Shown here piece after piece: positions 24,936-35,665 of a DNA stretch of 64,000 bases. Under the pieces are notes generated by a model. The model was not told the DNA's origin. It saw only the letters and a list, made by a program, of their open reading frames with translations, and did no database searches. Within the stretch, counting starts at the first letter, position 1; each line of letters begins with the position of its first letter. Where the stretch lies: NCBI GenBank assembly GCA_030062745.1, contig CP099839.1, positions 7,053,115 through 7,117,114 on the forward strand, given 5' to 3'. The DNA is from Capitulum mitella. Lineage: Eukaryota > Arthropoda > Thecostraca > Pollicipedomorpha > Pollicipedidae. A program made the translations under genes and the position numbers.

Positions 24936-26105
24936 CCCGACTGGGGGGTTGGCCGCCCTCTCTGACTCACGGACGGTGAGTCGTACGATAAAAAATAAGC
25001 ATACCATTGGCAAGCTCGTGACCAGCACAGCTCGAAACTGACATAATTTTTAGTTTTGGATAATACGCAAGCCATTGACGCCCTGTGTATTTTTTTCATA
25101 GCCGCCTACATGAGACCGAGAAACAGTCTCGATCTCAAGGGCTGTGATTAATAAAGTCTAGATAAAGGCACTGATGGACAGGTAGATTCCTGCAGATGTC
25201 GATGCAGTCTAATTCCTCCGATTTGTTTTGTATGTATGCGGAGACAATGAGTTAAGGACACGGCGATTTTCGCACCGCTGCTCGGCGGACGCCAGAGACG
25301 AATGCGGTTTAAAATTAACAGAAATTAACTCCAGCGCTCTTATATTTTCGCGAAATATGCCTTCCAAGTGTTGTTTCTTCATCCTAGTGGTTCTTGTAAT
25401 GGTTTATCATGCCTAAATTTTGGAAAAATTTGGTGGTTATGAATCTATACAATTGGTAGAGTTTTATTCCGGAAAGTCTGTTTATTTAAAAAATACGCAG
25501 TTATTGGAAACTTTTTGATTTTTTGGTATTGCTTGCAACTGCGCGAGCCAGTTCTGCCATTCTCTACCTGATTTCAGTCATTCATCGCCCATTTTGGTGG
25601 CAGTGCATTTTGACTCATGGTAGTTATTCGTCACCTGACCTCAGGTCAGTGTTTGGAGGTCATTGAAGCCTTGCCCATTGACGGAAACTGGATGTTTTGA
25701 TCCCCCACACTAAATTTGTTACAAAGAAATTCCCTTAATTTTCGACAAAACGGCGACTTATGTTGAAAATGGGCTTGACCTTAGGTCAATGATCCAGACA
25801 TTTCTAAAAAATCCGAGATGGCAGATTTGTTGCATTTATAACAATCTCTAAACCTTGAAAGTTTTATTGCGATATTTTGTTTCTCGAAAAAGTTACAGGG
25901 AGCTAAACTTTTCTGGACATAGGCCCGCTTGACCTCACCTAGGTCAGACACCTTACTTGACCTGAGGTCCAGAATTTGGCAGAATATGTGGAAATGATCA
26001 AGCAGAAGATACAGAAAGTTTCGTGGTGCTGCGTTTGTTTGCTCCCTCGCAATCTTGGAAAAACCTCGGTGGGGGGAAGAGGGGTCAACCGCCCCCGCAG
26101 TCGGG
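24936..26105 (-). mobile_element. Element A, copy 1 (1.2-kb non-autonomous element with terminal inverted repeats)
   Basis: The whole stretch aligns in inverted orientation with 46,446-47,643. Both ends carry a related G-rich motif: CCCGACTGGGGGGTTGG from 24,936, and at 26,081-26,105 the complement of CCCGACTGCGGGGGCGGTTG. Inside are many AGGTCA/TGACCT half-sites, including the everted pair TGACCTCAGGTCA at 25,636-25,648. No frame is conserved between the two copies, so the element is non-coding. Matching inverted termini and dispersed copies suggest a DNA-transposon-derived repeat. The target-site duplication is not clear. Confidence 0.7.
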
Positions 26106-27570
26106 GGCGGATTAAACAAAACGTAAGAATTTTCACGTCGTTACGCACACAGCTGCTGGTATTTATTCCCCGCTTCTGCTTCGCTCTTACAATAATACAA
26201 ATGCAGCGTTCCTTAGTGACAGAATCAAAAGAACTCTCACACTTTTCGGTAGAAAATAAAAAAAAACTCACAAGGAAGCGAAACGGTAGCCTGCTTGGCA
26301 TTTTTGAAACATAGCTGAATCCAGTCCAACAAAAAAATAAGGGAAGCAATATTTCTTGCTTAAGAAAGTTTTTGCTACCTACAGGAAAACGCAGCAACTC
26401 GTGTTGAGCTTTAATAAAGCTGTATGTTAGGGTTATAAAAACTTGAGTTAGCAGCAAAGCTGATCTTTGATTGTCATCTGGTTTTTGGACAGCTTGAAAA
26501 ATTATCGGGGTTAAGCTGCAGATGATTTACATCCTAATTTCTTTGATTCATTTCTTGTCAGGTCCTCCGTGATAAAATATCAATCATTGGTGAGTGATTA
26601 TGATCACGAAAGCCGTATTACAAAGGCCGTACCCTTATTACGAGGGTCAGTGATACTGGTTTGAACCGTAATCGTTGCAGGAGGAGCACAAAATATATTC
26701 GTTGTGGTTGCTGGAATCAGAGTTTTCAGCGGACGTGTGACACCAAAGATTTGAAGGTAAGACGAGAAGAAAGATTATTGACTAAGCCTAAAGCCACAGC
26801 AAAGGTGTCGCAAGTGAATCATTGATATCTGTTTCTGGACGTCAGCGCTAGTTGACAGTTTAACAAGCTTAGATCAGGCGTTTTTGTTGTTGTTGCTGTT
26901 GTTGTTGTTTAGCTTTGCTTTTTACTTCGTTCCTTCGTTGCTTGGTTTAAGAACTGCATGTATAACTAAACATCAATAAGTACAGATCCCACCTCTGCTC
27001 AGAAAAAATTATGCTTCAGCTTCAAACATCCCATTTGTGGACCGGGAAAAACGGTGATGTGCCTTCAGTTCGCAAGCATTTCATGCAAAAAAAAATCATT
27101 TTGCTTGCCTTCTCAAGAATGTGCGTCCTTTGTTTCCGTCAGTTTTTAATACCAAGAAGACAATTTTGCTTCTTGTACATTGTAAAGGCAGTGCAATGTA
27201 ATGCATCATCACGATGTGAGTGCGGTAGGATTAAATGCAAAAGGTAGGGCTCAGGAGGATGTCTCCTCTTTTCAGAGAATTTCAGAAGATTTCCAAAATA
27301 AATTAATATTTCTAGGATCTTGGAAATCCGCGGGCTTTCCCAACATGCTGCGGCAACGTCCATATAGTTGTGGATTATGTTTTGTATGCTGCTCAGTCTG
27401 CCACCAAATCTTTGACGTTAATCCACCGATGACCAGACATAGAATTAGCGAGAAAATTTTATCTTTTAGCAATAAACGTGCAATGGAGTGACCCGCTGAG
27501 TAAGTTTCAATCGAGAAAATAAATTTTTTTGAACTATGCAGCTTACGTCTCAGGGCTTTTCGTAAATATG
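26106..27570. other. No supported gene; one microsatellite inside
   Basis: A minus-strand frame (25,939-26,457, 172 codons) starts outside element A and runs into it, so it is not a gene. Poly-A runs are common. A TTG microsatellite lies at 26,880-26,911. Confidence 0.4.
26880..26911. repeat. (TTG)n microsatellite
   Basis: About ten TTG units with one CTG interruption. Confidence 0.9.
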
Positions 27571-27672
27571 TATCACATATTTATAAATATGTGATATGAA
27601 AATCACATAAACAAAATATATAATAAATATAATAAATATAATAATCACATAAATAGAAATATGAAAATCACA
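27571..27672. repeat. AT-rich palindrome plus (ATAATAAAT)n tract
   Basis: A perfect 26-bp palindrome occupies 27,571-27,596 (left half TATCACATATTTA). It is followed by an irregular ATAATAAAT repeat and two more partial copies of the AAATCACATAAA block up to 27,672. It could extrude as a cruciform or be a matrix-attachment-like AT tract; no function is shown. Confidence 0.75.
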
Positions 27673-28929
27673 TCAATAAAAAACCATCAGAAATCCCCTA
27701 AGCGCGAATGACGGCGTGTAACCTGTACCACGTAAAGTTACCACAGTGCAACGTAACCTGCCTTTGAGATGCGAGACATGAAAGAAGTTTAATATGAGCA
27801 GTCATTTATCTGCACAGAATGGCCTTGTCGACATTCTATACATGTCAGATGCCACGACACAGTCATTTACAGGACAAACTAAGCCTGCTTGTGACCGGGA
27901 GTTGCGTTTATGTATCCACTTTTCCCTGATATGATTCAAGTTTATATTACAACTGCATGACACTTTGGGAAAAAAGTTCCTTATTACACCACGTGTCACG
28001 CCCGCAACTGAGATTATATCTTGTCCGCCTGGTGATGTTTCTGAGGGTTATTTCTTCGACACTACGTTGTGTGGAAGTTCTCAGAACAGTGCAGCAGCAT
28101 CCTGAGTTACTACGGCTGAATTTCGAGTTGCTTTGGCTCAGAAAGCTGCTGAGCACATGAACTCGGTAAAGGAGTTGTTCAAGAATCACTGCGACGCCTA
28201 AAGGGATTGCTACATTACGTTACCTTTTTTATGTACGAAAAAATCAACGAGGCATGGGAAAAGCACAATACCAAGTACATTTCGATAGCTTCAAGTTGCT
28301 GCTCTTTTGTGAATTTACTTATGGGACCGCGTACATGACGACAATATTTCGTGTAATCGTGAGCCATCCAGCAGCATTTAAGAGCACCAGCTGCAGCTTT
28401 TTTGGTACCCGGGGGCCCACAAACACAACGACAACATCACCCATTCCTCGGGTTTTCTCATTTTTGCCTCTATGAGGAAGTCCCGCCTGTCGTAACGGAC
28501 TTCTAGCACCTTCAAGTCCAGGGCAGAGACTTTCCCGCCAATTCTTAAACGCCGATTCGTCCGTTTGTATCAGGCTCACGCGGCGGATTCCAGTTAAAAA
28601 TTGCGGCATATCCACCAGCATCTCCGGATACGGAGCTTCTCTGAAAGCCACGCGTTTTGGGCTGCTATGTCCGCGATGTAGACAGCGGCACCAACACTCT
28701 TTAATCTGACGGCGATTCGGTGGCAGCCCGTATTGCATCAAACTCGTCAACAACATCCATGTTGCGCCTCGTTCTTGCCAGGTCTTCTGGTGGCCGCTTT
28801 AATTGGACATCACTCGTACGAAATTATTGTTCGTGCTATCTTACAACCAATGTCGTATTGGTTTGATGGCATTGTGCGACACCGCACCTTCCCAGCGCAG
28901 TATTTCACAAATACCTGAATAGCCAGAAT
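27673..28929. other. No confirmed gene; unassigned minus-strand frame inside
   Basis: Holds the 145-codon minus-strand frame at 28,319-28,756 (separate entry). Nothing else is recognisable. Confidence 0.4.
28319..28756 (-). other. Unassigned 145-codon open frame
   Basis: Its composition is protein-like, with no low-complexity runs, and a central segment (RRVSLIQTDESAFKNW) looks like folded-domain sequence. I cannot assign a family. There is no second copy in the window, no clear promoter and no splice evidence. It could be a transposon relic, one exon of a larger gene, or chance. Confidence 0.15.
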
Positions 28930-29350
28930 TTTCTCAAGGAAGCGGTCCAAGAGGGGCCTCCACGGCTTCCCCTCAAGCGGTCTCGAGGAGCTTCTAAAAG
29001 CAGCATCGGAAACCTCCTCAAAAGGACCTCTGAAACGTCTCCGAAAACGCTTCCGAAACCTCTCTGGAACGGTCCGTGAGACTTCTAAAAAAAGAATACA
29101 TGAAACCTCTCCCAACAAAACCATGGGCCTCTTATAAGGAGCCTCCGACGCCTCCTGTACCGGGCTCCGAGACCTTCCCACGGGGCCTCAGAAGCATCCG
29201 AAGCGACGTCCGAGGCCTTCTGGAGGGTCTTTGAGACCGGCGTTCGGGAGATATCTTCGAGAGACCCCTCGGAGGGCAGAACCATCCGCAGGAGGTCCCA
29301 TTGGCTATTCTGTCGCCACCATCAAATGAAGGGAGCCTCCTGGGGCTCTC
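28930..29350. repeat. Degenerate GC-rich minisatellite
   Basis: Variants of short blocks such as GGCCTCC, CTTCCGAAACCTC and GAGACTTC recur every roughly 15-20 bp across 400 bp. On the minus strand this yields arginine-rich RFR/RRRF peptide repeats, an artefact. The array is too diverged to define a single unit by eye. Confidence 0.6.
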
Positions 29351-32094
29351 CACGATGAGTTCAGCTTGGCGGGGGGGAGGGAGGGCGGCACCATCTTCCC
29401 CTCTTCCCCGCCTGGCTACGTTACTGGTCATGGGTTATGGGAAAACGTAAAAAAAACGCGGAATGTCACTTTACATACCGCATCAGCTCCTAAAAGGACA
29501 TATGTTACACGAGGTCATTTGCACTTTATTCCTATATATGGGACGCAGGTAGAAAAATCTAATTTCCGGGAAAGCATCATATGGACTAAGTAAGCACTGA
29601 GTTTTCTTGGTTTCGTAAAAGATCTAAGGAAAAGTTTAGGTCCATTTCTCCGAACGTCACACTTTATACTGAGGTCACCTATGTTCAACGTAACGTCAAA
29701 ATGCTCAAAGCCACCTGATTTTCAGGTCACGTGGAGCATACCTGATGAAGTCTGGAGCGCCAGTTTTGGTATGACTTCATTCTTCTGAAGGTACGTTTAT
29801 TAATACTTCACATATAGCCAGCGATATTCGACCGTTATCTCGAAATAGCCTTTTTGCAGTCTTTAATCCCCAGAAAATGCGCTTAACATAGAGCTGGATG
29901 ATGTCGTATGTGGTTTGATATAGTGCATTTGGTATGGTATAGTATGGTATACTTGGATGCGCTATACTACGATATGCTTGGTATGGCACACCATGGTATG
30001 GTACACTTGCAGACACCACCATGGGGTTCTGATTCTCGCCAACATTCCCTGTTTTTTTCTATTCTCGACAGTACAGGGTTTGGTACGACACTAATCACTC
30101 ATTTCCTAGCCTGACGTGATATGACAATGAAACAAAAAAAACAAGCATGCTTGTCTTTTTCTTAGGTCTTACCATGGGTCTTGGTCAAATGCTGACATCT
30201 TATTTAGCCATTTAAGCCACACAGTGGCCTTGTAGGTGATTTCATTCAGTGGATTGTTGTTTCCATTGGATCCTGGCATTTTGGGCATATTGACTTATGC
30301 TGGTATTCGCGAGACGTAAGGTAATTATGCGAAATTTAAGGGCGATCAGAGCATTCGTTGAAAGGAACTTGGAAAAAACCTCGGAGAGGCCACGCACCAG
30401 CCCTTGCCCCCACCTCCGTGCTGGTAAGGGCAAAAGTCAAAGCAAATTTTTCTCACATGTTTCCTGATCTGGAGCCTAAAGCGAAATCGCTTAACCCATT
30501 TATACGTGGTGTCTCATATATGACAACAAAATAGCCGCCTTTAAAATTGCTCTGCAATAGATTGCAGGCTCACATTTCTCCGCATGGGTAGCCAAAGGAC
30601 AGCTGGATGGTTATGACAATGGCCCTAAATCATACTGATCTAAACTGGAATCATCAGTAAAGTTTTCAGTGGCTTTTGTTGAGTAGTTTTCTCTTAACAC
30701 GATGACATCTAAACTGTAAAACCCGATCCTGCATGATGCACGCTACTTTCGACAGCGTACGACATGATCATAATATTTTTAAGAAATGATGTCATGGATT
30801 TTGATATTTAACTGACCACCCGTCGTATTTCAATAAACATGACGTATAACACTGTATAAACACCGTGGAACTTAAGGCAAAATGTGCAAAAAAAATGCCG
30901 GCATTTGCATGCATTAGAAACTCTTTAAATGACTGCCACGATTGATTTCGCAATATAAGCTAACGCTAGGAAAACATCGGAACAGTATAAACATGGCCTA
31001 TAAGGACCTTGTGTGAGGTCAGGGGGTCTGCATTGGCTTCCAGTGACATCGTAACACAAAGTGCACACTATCGGCCATCTTGTACGACCAGTTTATCTAT
31101 CACTTTATCTTTATCTTATCACTTTACGATCAGTTTATCGATGTATAAAACAACTCGAAAAAAGGCCAAATTTAAACATAATATCCTTTACGACATCATA
31201 ATGACATGAACTTATATAACATTGAGAACATCTTTTCACCAAAATGTTTATAATTGATGTAGTGAGGAACAATAAAAATGTGGCGGCGTTGCGCCGTTTT
31301 GTTGCGTTACGCGACCGAGGGCGCATGATGTCACTTCCTCCCCCAGCAAGTTCTGAATTAAGTGAGTGCAATCCTGAGCACGTCACTTACCAGATACCTG
31401 TGAACATCCAAACCAAAAAACTGTCCTGCCGTGATGTTATTTATCTGAGGCTAAGCAAACTCGCTATGCCGTTGGTATCAGTGGTTCCGTAAATCACGAC
31501 ATTAGGCTCTTAAACTCTTTTCATTTCAATTCAACCCTCTTCTCAACGTTTCATGCATTTTTGGGGTATCGCTAGTCATCGATAATTCATCTAAGCCTTA
31601 CGGAAATACCTAAAGATGGCAATAATGTGTAAGTACTGTATCGGGTTGACGTCATGAACGTGTCACCATAACAAATCCACAGGTACCCTCCATCACATGA
31701 CGTTCGTTCCAGGAAAAATTTTCTTATCAAAAGAACTGAGCGGTTAAATAATGCATAAGACTCGTTGCTCAACTTTTATAACAAATACTACTGGAAACAC
31801 ACTGATTTGTGAAATCATGGCAAATGCCATTAAAGTCCCCAAATCATTACCTTCGTTAACAACTACGAGCACGATGTCACATTAAACTTCAATGTCCATC
31901 AGGCTGAAAACTTAGCGTAGGAGGCCTGTGGACAACATTCAGGAAGATTAAGCTTAGATTCACCTGCGGCTAGGCGCCAGCGTCGTTAATGGGCTGCCCT
32001 TCAAAAGAAACGAGTACCAAATATCTGGAAAAGAACCCGTTTGTAAAAACCCATAGAACCAGTTGCGGTGGCACAGCAAAAAACGCCGTTCGTC
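29351..32094. other. No supported gene; simple repeats inside
   Basis: AT-leaning. It contains a GGTAT-type array (29,925-30,012) and a TTATC/CACTTTATC-rich stretch at 31,090-31,140. CTTGGAAAAAACCTCGG at about 30,370 matches a block near the end of element A (26,053-26,069) and may be a fragment of that family. Confidence 0.4.
29925..30012. repeat. TGGTAT-type simple repeat
   Basis: Repeated TATGGTAT, CTTGGTATGG and TACACTTG blocks with interruptions. A degenerate microsatellite. Confidence 0.7.
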
Positions 32095-32125
32095 GATCGA
32101 TTTGTTTGCTGCGTCGCCAAGTGTT

Positions 32126-32195
32126 CCAGCCGACCACGGTTCGCGGCCCCGCCACGTGTCCCGGCCGACCACGGCTCGCGGCCCCAGGTCCCGGA
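32126..32195. repeat. 34-bp tandem duplication
   Basis: CCGACCACGGTTCGCGGCCC starts at 32,130 and recurs 34 bp later with one change (TT to CT). Confidence 0.8.
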
Positions 32196-32309
32196 CCTCG
32201 CCCAACGCCGCGCGAGCGTGTCTCACGACCGACGCGCCGACTGGGCGGCGGACCGCGCGGATCCCGGCTGCCACGCCGACTTGTGACCGCACAGACGGTC
32301 CGCGCCGTC

Positions 32310-32505
32310 AGAAGGCCCGGCAGGGTCCGGGCCGTGACCGGCTGTCCGCCCGGCCAGGTGTCGCAGCTGCTGACCGGGCCGTGTCCGGACCGTGACCGAC
32401 TGTTCGCCCCGCCGGCCAGGTGTCGCAGCTGCTGACCGGGCCGTGTCCGGGCCGTGACCAGCTGTCCGCCCCGCCGGTCAGGTGTCGCAGCTGCTGACCG
32501 GGCAG
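32310..32505. repeat. 62-bp minisatellite, about 3 copies
   Basis: AGGTGTCGCAGCTGCTGACC begins at 32,356, 32,418 and 32,480, an exact 62-bp spacing. The intervening GGGCCGTGTCCGG and GTGACC blocks also repeat. Each unit carries CAGCTGCTG, an E-box-like palindrome. Confidence 0.85.
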
Positions 32506-32725
32506 GGTGGGGGCCGCCGGCCGGCGACCGGCCGCCGTCGACCGGTCCGCGGCCGCCGCGGGCGGTGTCTGATGTCAGGGCGCCCGAGCGGCCCCGGAAC
32601 CGCCGGCCAGAGTCGCCTGCATGATTCATGGCGCGTTTTGACGATGGAATGTTAACGAGTGGCCGCGACGGCGGCCGCGATACGGCGCCGCCTGCGAAGC
32701 GCCGCGTCAATTTCATGTTTGGCAG

Positions 32726-34179
32726 CGGAGCTCGGAACTGTTTGCACTGCGAAAGTGGCATGCATGCATTGCCTGATGGTGCGGAAACGTGTTCGCGGTT
32801 GCTAAGCCGAGTTCTGATAAAAATTGATGGCCCGCGATCGTGTATTATAGAAAGGTTCGGGTCTGAGCAAGAAATGCGACCGTTGCTGGCTTGCGTCCAG
32901 GCTTGCTAGAGCGCATGAAGTGAATCATAAATAATAGTGCCAATAGTGCTATCGTACTGGGTGACAAAGTCAAAACAGCTAAGGCTACCTGTCGCAGATT
33001 GCATTCCCCTCATTCCTGAATCAGCTATCAGCTATGATCTACCAACGTATTCTGAGCAGGGCATGCAAGCATCATGAAGCCCTTGTATCGAAACTCGACC
33101 GTTGAATCACAGGTTCTACAGACACTGATTTCAAAGGACTCGTCTGTCACGAGACTGTTGGCAGGCGTGGGTTAGGGCTCCTTGTAATGTTTACCATTGT
33201 TCGAAAATACGGACTAGTTATATCTGAACAGCAAAAACACGCCACAGAGGCATTTTCGTTTTTACTAAAGAACAATAAAAATGTCCATGAAAGATTGGCA
33301 AACCCCGAACAATGATAAACATACCAAGCTATTCAGGATTGTTTCCGCCAAGGCTTCGATAATGATGAAATCTTGTGCGTTTTGCTTACATCGCTCAAGA
33401 CTGTTAGTGTCCGTATAAGACGGAATGGGGATCAGGGTCCAAGCAACAAAGTCTGCTTGGCATCGATTGTGACACGTACACTACCCGCTTCGACATCACT
33501 GGGATAAGTCCATGAAATCATAGTACCAATCAAATCACTAGGGAGCCCAACGGCTGCGTGCACTTTGCTTGTATGCATAACATCTGACTATATCAAAATT
33601 GCATAATATGAACATTCCGGTTCTTGCTTCATTTCTGAAGAGGAAACCGCAACTTGTCCACGGTATGCGGTGCCTATCAAGGTTGTGATCGGGGCATTCT
33701 CGAGTCGAAAAAAATGGAGAGCGTCTGACCCGATTGTTTTCCAGCAAAAAATGTGCAACCTCGTAACGACAATGCATGACCTAAACATTCAAGAATGCTG
33801 ATATGAAGATCTGTAGGTAATGAGGGCACAATCCCTGGCAACAGTGTAGAAATGACTCTCTTAGACGTAATGAAAAGCGTCAAAATTATTCTCATAATTT
33901 TGTTGACGCATGCTGATTGTGCTTCTAGCACATGAAAAGCTTTTAACGATGCAGAAACGATAATCTGGCACAACAATGTAAGGAAATAAAGCAAGGAAAA
34001 AATAAACATACGATGGAATAAAATGAATTAAAATGAAAATAAATCACAAGGAATATAAAAAGGGAGGGAAAGATATTACAGTAAAGAGAAAAGCAGGAAT
34101 TGCATCCTCGTTGCACAGCTGCCAAACCTCAAATCCTCTTTTCTCAGATCCGCCATATATCCTCACCAGGACATCCGTT
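32726..34179. other. No supported feature
   Basis: AT-leaning, with a purine-rich segment near 34,030-34,080. The 110-codon minus frame at 33,677-34,009 is unrecognised. Confidence 0.4.
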
Positions 34180-34800
34180 CAAATTCAGCCCGACCAGCAG
34201 CACGGAGAAGCTATTCTCGGCGGCACAGCGTCGGAATCGAGCTCGATGATTTATACGAACCGACGTCTGTGACACATCAGCTCGAAGCCGCGACTGCAGT
34301 TATGCAAACATGGCGCCGGCCCCAGATAACAACAGCGCCTGCCCGCCGATGACGAACGCGCCCCTCGCCGAGCGACACGGTCCCACTTCGTCTTGTGCCG
34401 CGCGGCGCGGCCGGCGTCGTCGCTGTCGCCTCTGATCAGCGGCGCCGCGCCGAAAAATCCGCCGACGTCCGCCCGCCTGCAGCCCGTATTCCAGGGCTCG
34501 TTTGTCAGTGCCGCGGCGGCTTAGCGTAATGCTCGCATGGCTGCATGGCATCAGCCGGCGCGGCCATCGGCCCATCGCGTCGTGACCGGCACCACCGCGG
34601 CCGCCGACGCGGATGCGCTGCTGCTTATCGAGCCGCGCGCGTGATCTCCCGCGGCGTTTCGGCGGCCGCCGACCGCGCGCGCGCCGCCGGAGGATCGCCC
34701 GCCGACTCGGACGGGGCGCGGCGGCCGAGCGGAGCCAGCTGATTGGTGGGACGGGCGCTGGCGGAATCCCCGCCAGGAGGCGAGCAGGGTATGGTGATCA
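34180..34800. promoter_or_regulatory. CpG island 6
   Basis: CpG-dense from about 34,200 to 34,790. An inverted CCAAT box (ATTGG at 34,742-34,746, in CTGATTGGTGGG) sits at its right edge, the only promoter element seen. Homeodomain/Cdx-like GATTTATAC lies at 34,248. No exon was found. Confidence 0.5.
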
Positions 34801-35309
34801 GCTGATGGCGATTAGCGTCAGTCTAACAGAATTCATCATCTCGTTACCGTACGATATGACTTCAGAGCATTTTTTGGGTTGGATGATTTCGCTGACTGGC
34901 GGTTTATTGCACCGCCAAAGACGTTACGCTTAAAACTGGGCAAAACCCTTGAAATGGTCAAAGTTTGAGGTTGTGCAGTTGATTACTTTGTTGATGTCAC
35001 ATTTTTCCAAAGCTCATGCAGTTAGGTTGATCTGCAGTCATTCATTGTGCGCGAGAAGTTTAAATACGTTTTGATAATGTTGATGTTCTTAACAGTACGC
35101 TGATTTTTATGAGAACGGTAAAACGTGCAAGTCAACCTGACTCATCTGTGATGCAGATGAAATTCTGCACTCTCATATCCTATGCTCTCCACAGCAGGTG
35201 TCGAGGGCAAATGGCGTGACAGCCCGTGAACTGTGTGATATGCTTATTGGCTGCAGTGCCCTTCAGGGCAATTGTGTGGGTCATTTCCCACTTTCTGGTT
35301 ATTGTCACT
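34801..35309. other. No supported feature
   Basis: AT-leaning transition between an island and the inverted repeat that follows. Confidence 0.4.
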
Positions 35310-35665
35310 CCAGGGTGGCTAAATTCAGCCAGTTGGGTGTCAAGGATGTGAATATTAATTCATGCTACTGGATCGCTCTGCTGTTAGGCTTTCTGGCAGC
35401 TGTATTGCTCCTCCCCTTATCTGAGACCAACCAATGAGCACTGAGCAGAGGACGTTGCCGAGCTGTTTCTAACTGTCGCAGGCACTACAAGTCGGACGGA
35501 AAGGTCTGCGCGAAGATGCGCGAAGGGTGCAAAGGTCAGTGGAGAGGCGGCCGATAATCAGCAGCGGCGATTCAGAGCCATGGCAGGAACAAGTCTGACA
35601 GCATGAGTTCCAGTCTACATCCTTGACACCTAAGTAACTGAATTTAGCTACACTGAGTCACTCCG
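35310..35665. repeat. Inverted repeat with about 65-bp arms and 225-bp spacer
   Basis: The left arm (35,310-35,375), containing GGCTAAATTCAGCC, GGTGTCAAGGATGT and TTCATGCT, is complementary to 35,598-35,665 at about 80% by eye. The spacer is GC-richer and includes CCAAT in ACCAACCAATGAGC (35,427) and a GATGCGCGAAG direct repeat. It may be a foldback element or an old inverted duplication. Confidence 0.65.

Larger units (their letters stand above)
32095..32725. promoter_or_regulatory. CpG island 5, containing minisatellites
   Basis: Sharply bounded CpG-dense sequence. Much of it is tandem repeat: two 34-bp units and about three 62-bp units (separate entries). Large overlapping frames, up to 263 codons on the minus strand, result from GC content and in-frame repeats. 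Confidence 0.5.

Noticed and set aside
25939-26457. 172-codon minus-strand frame
   Set aside because: It crosses the terminus of element A, so it cannot be an old gene, and the other copy of the element does not keep it open.
31970-32761. 263-codon minus-strand frame
   Set aside because: It lies in a CpG island with minisatellites. Arginine/glycine/proline-rich low-complexity product; other frames are open too.
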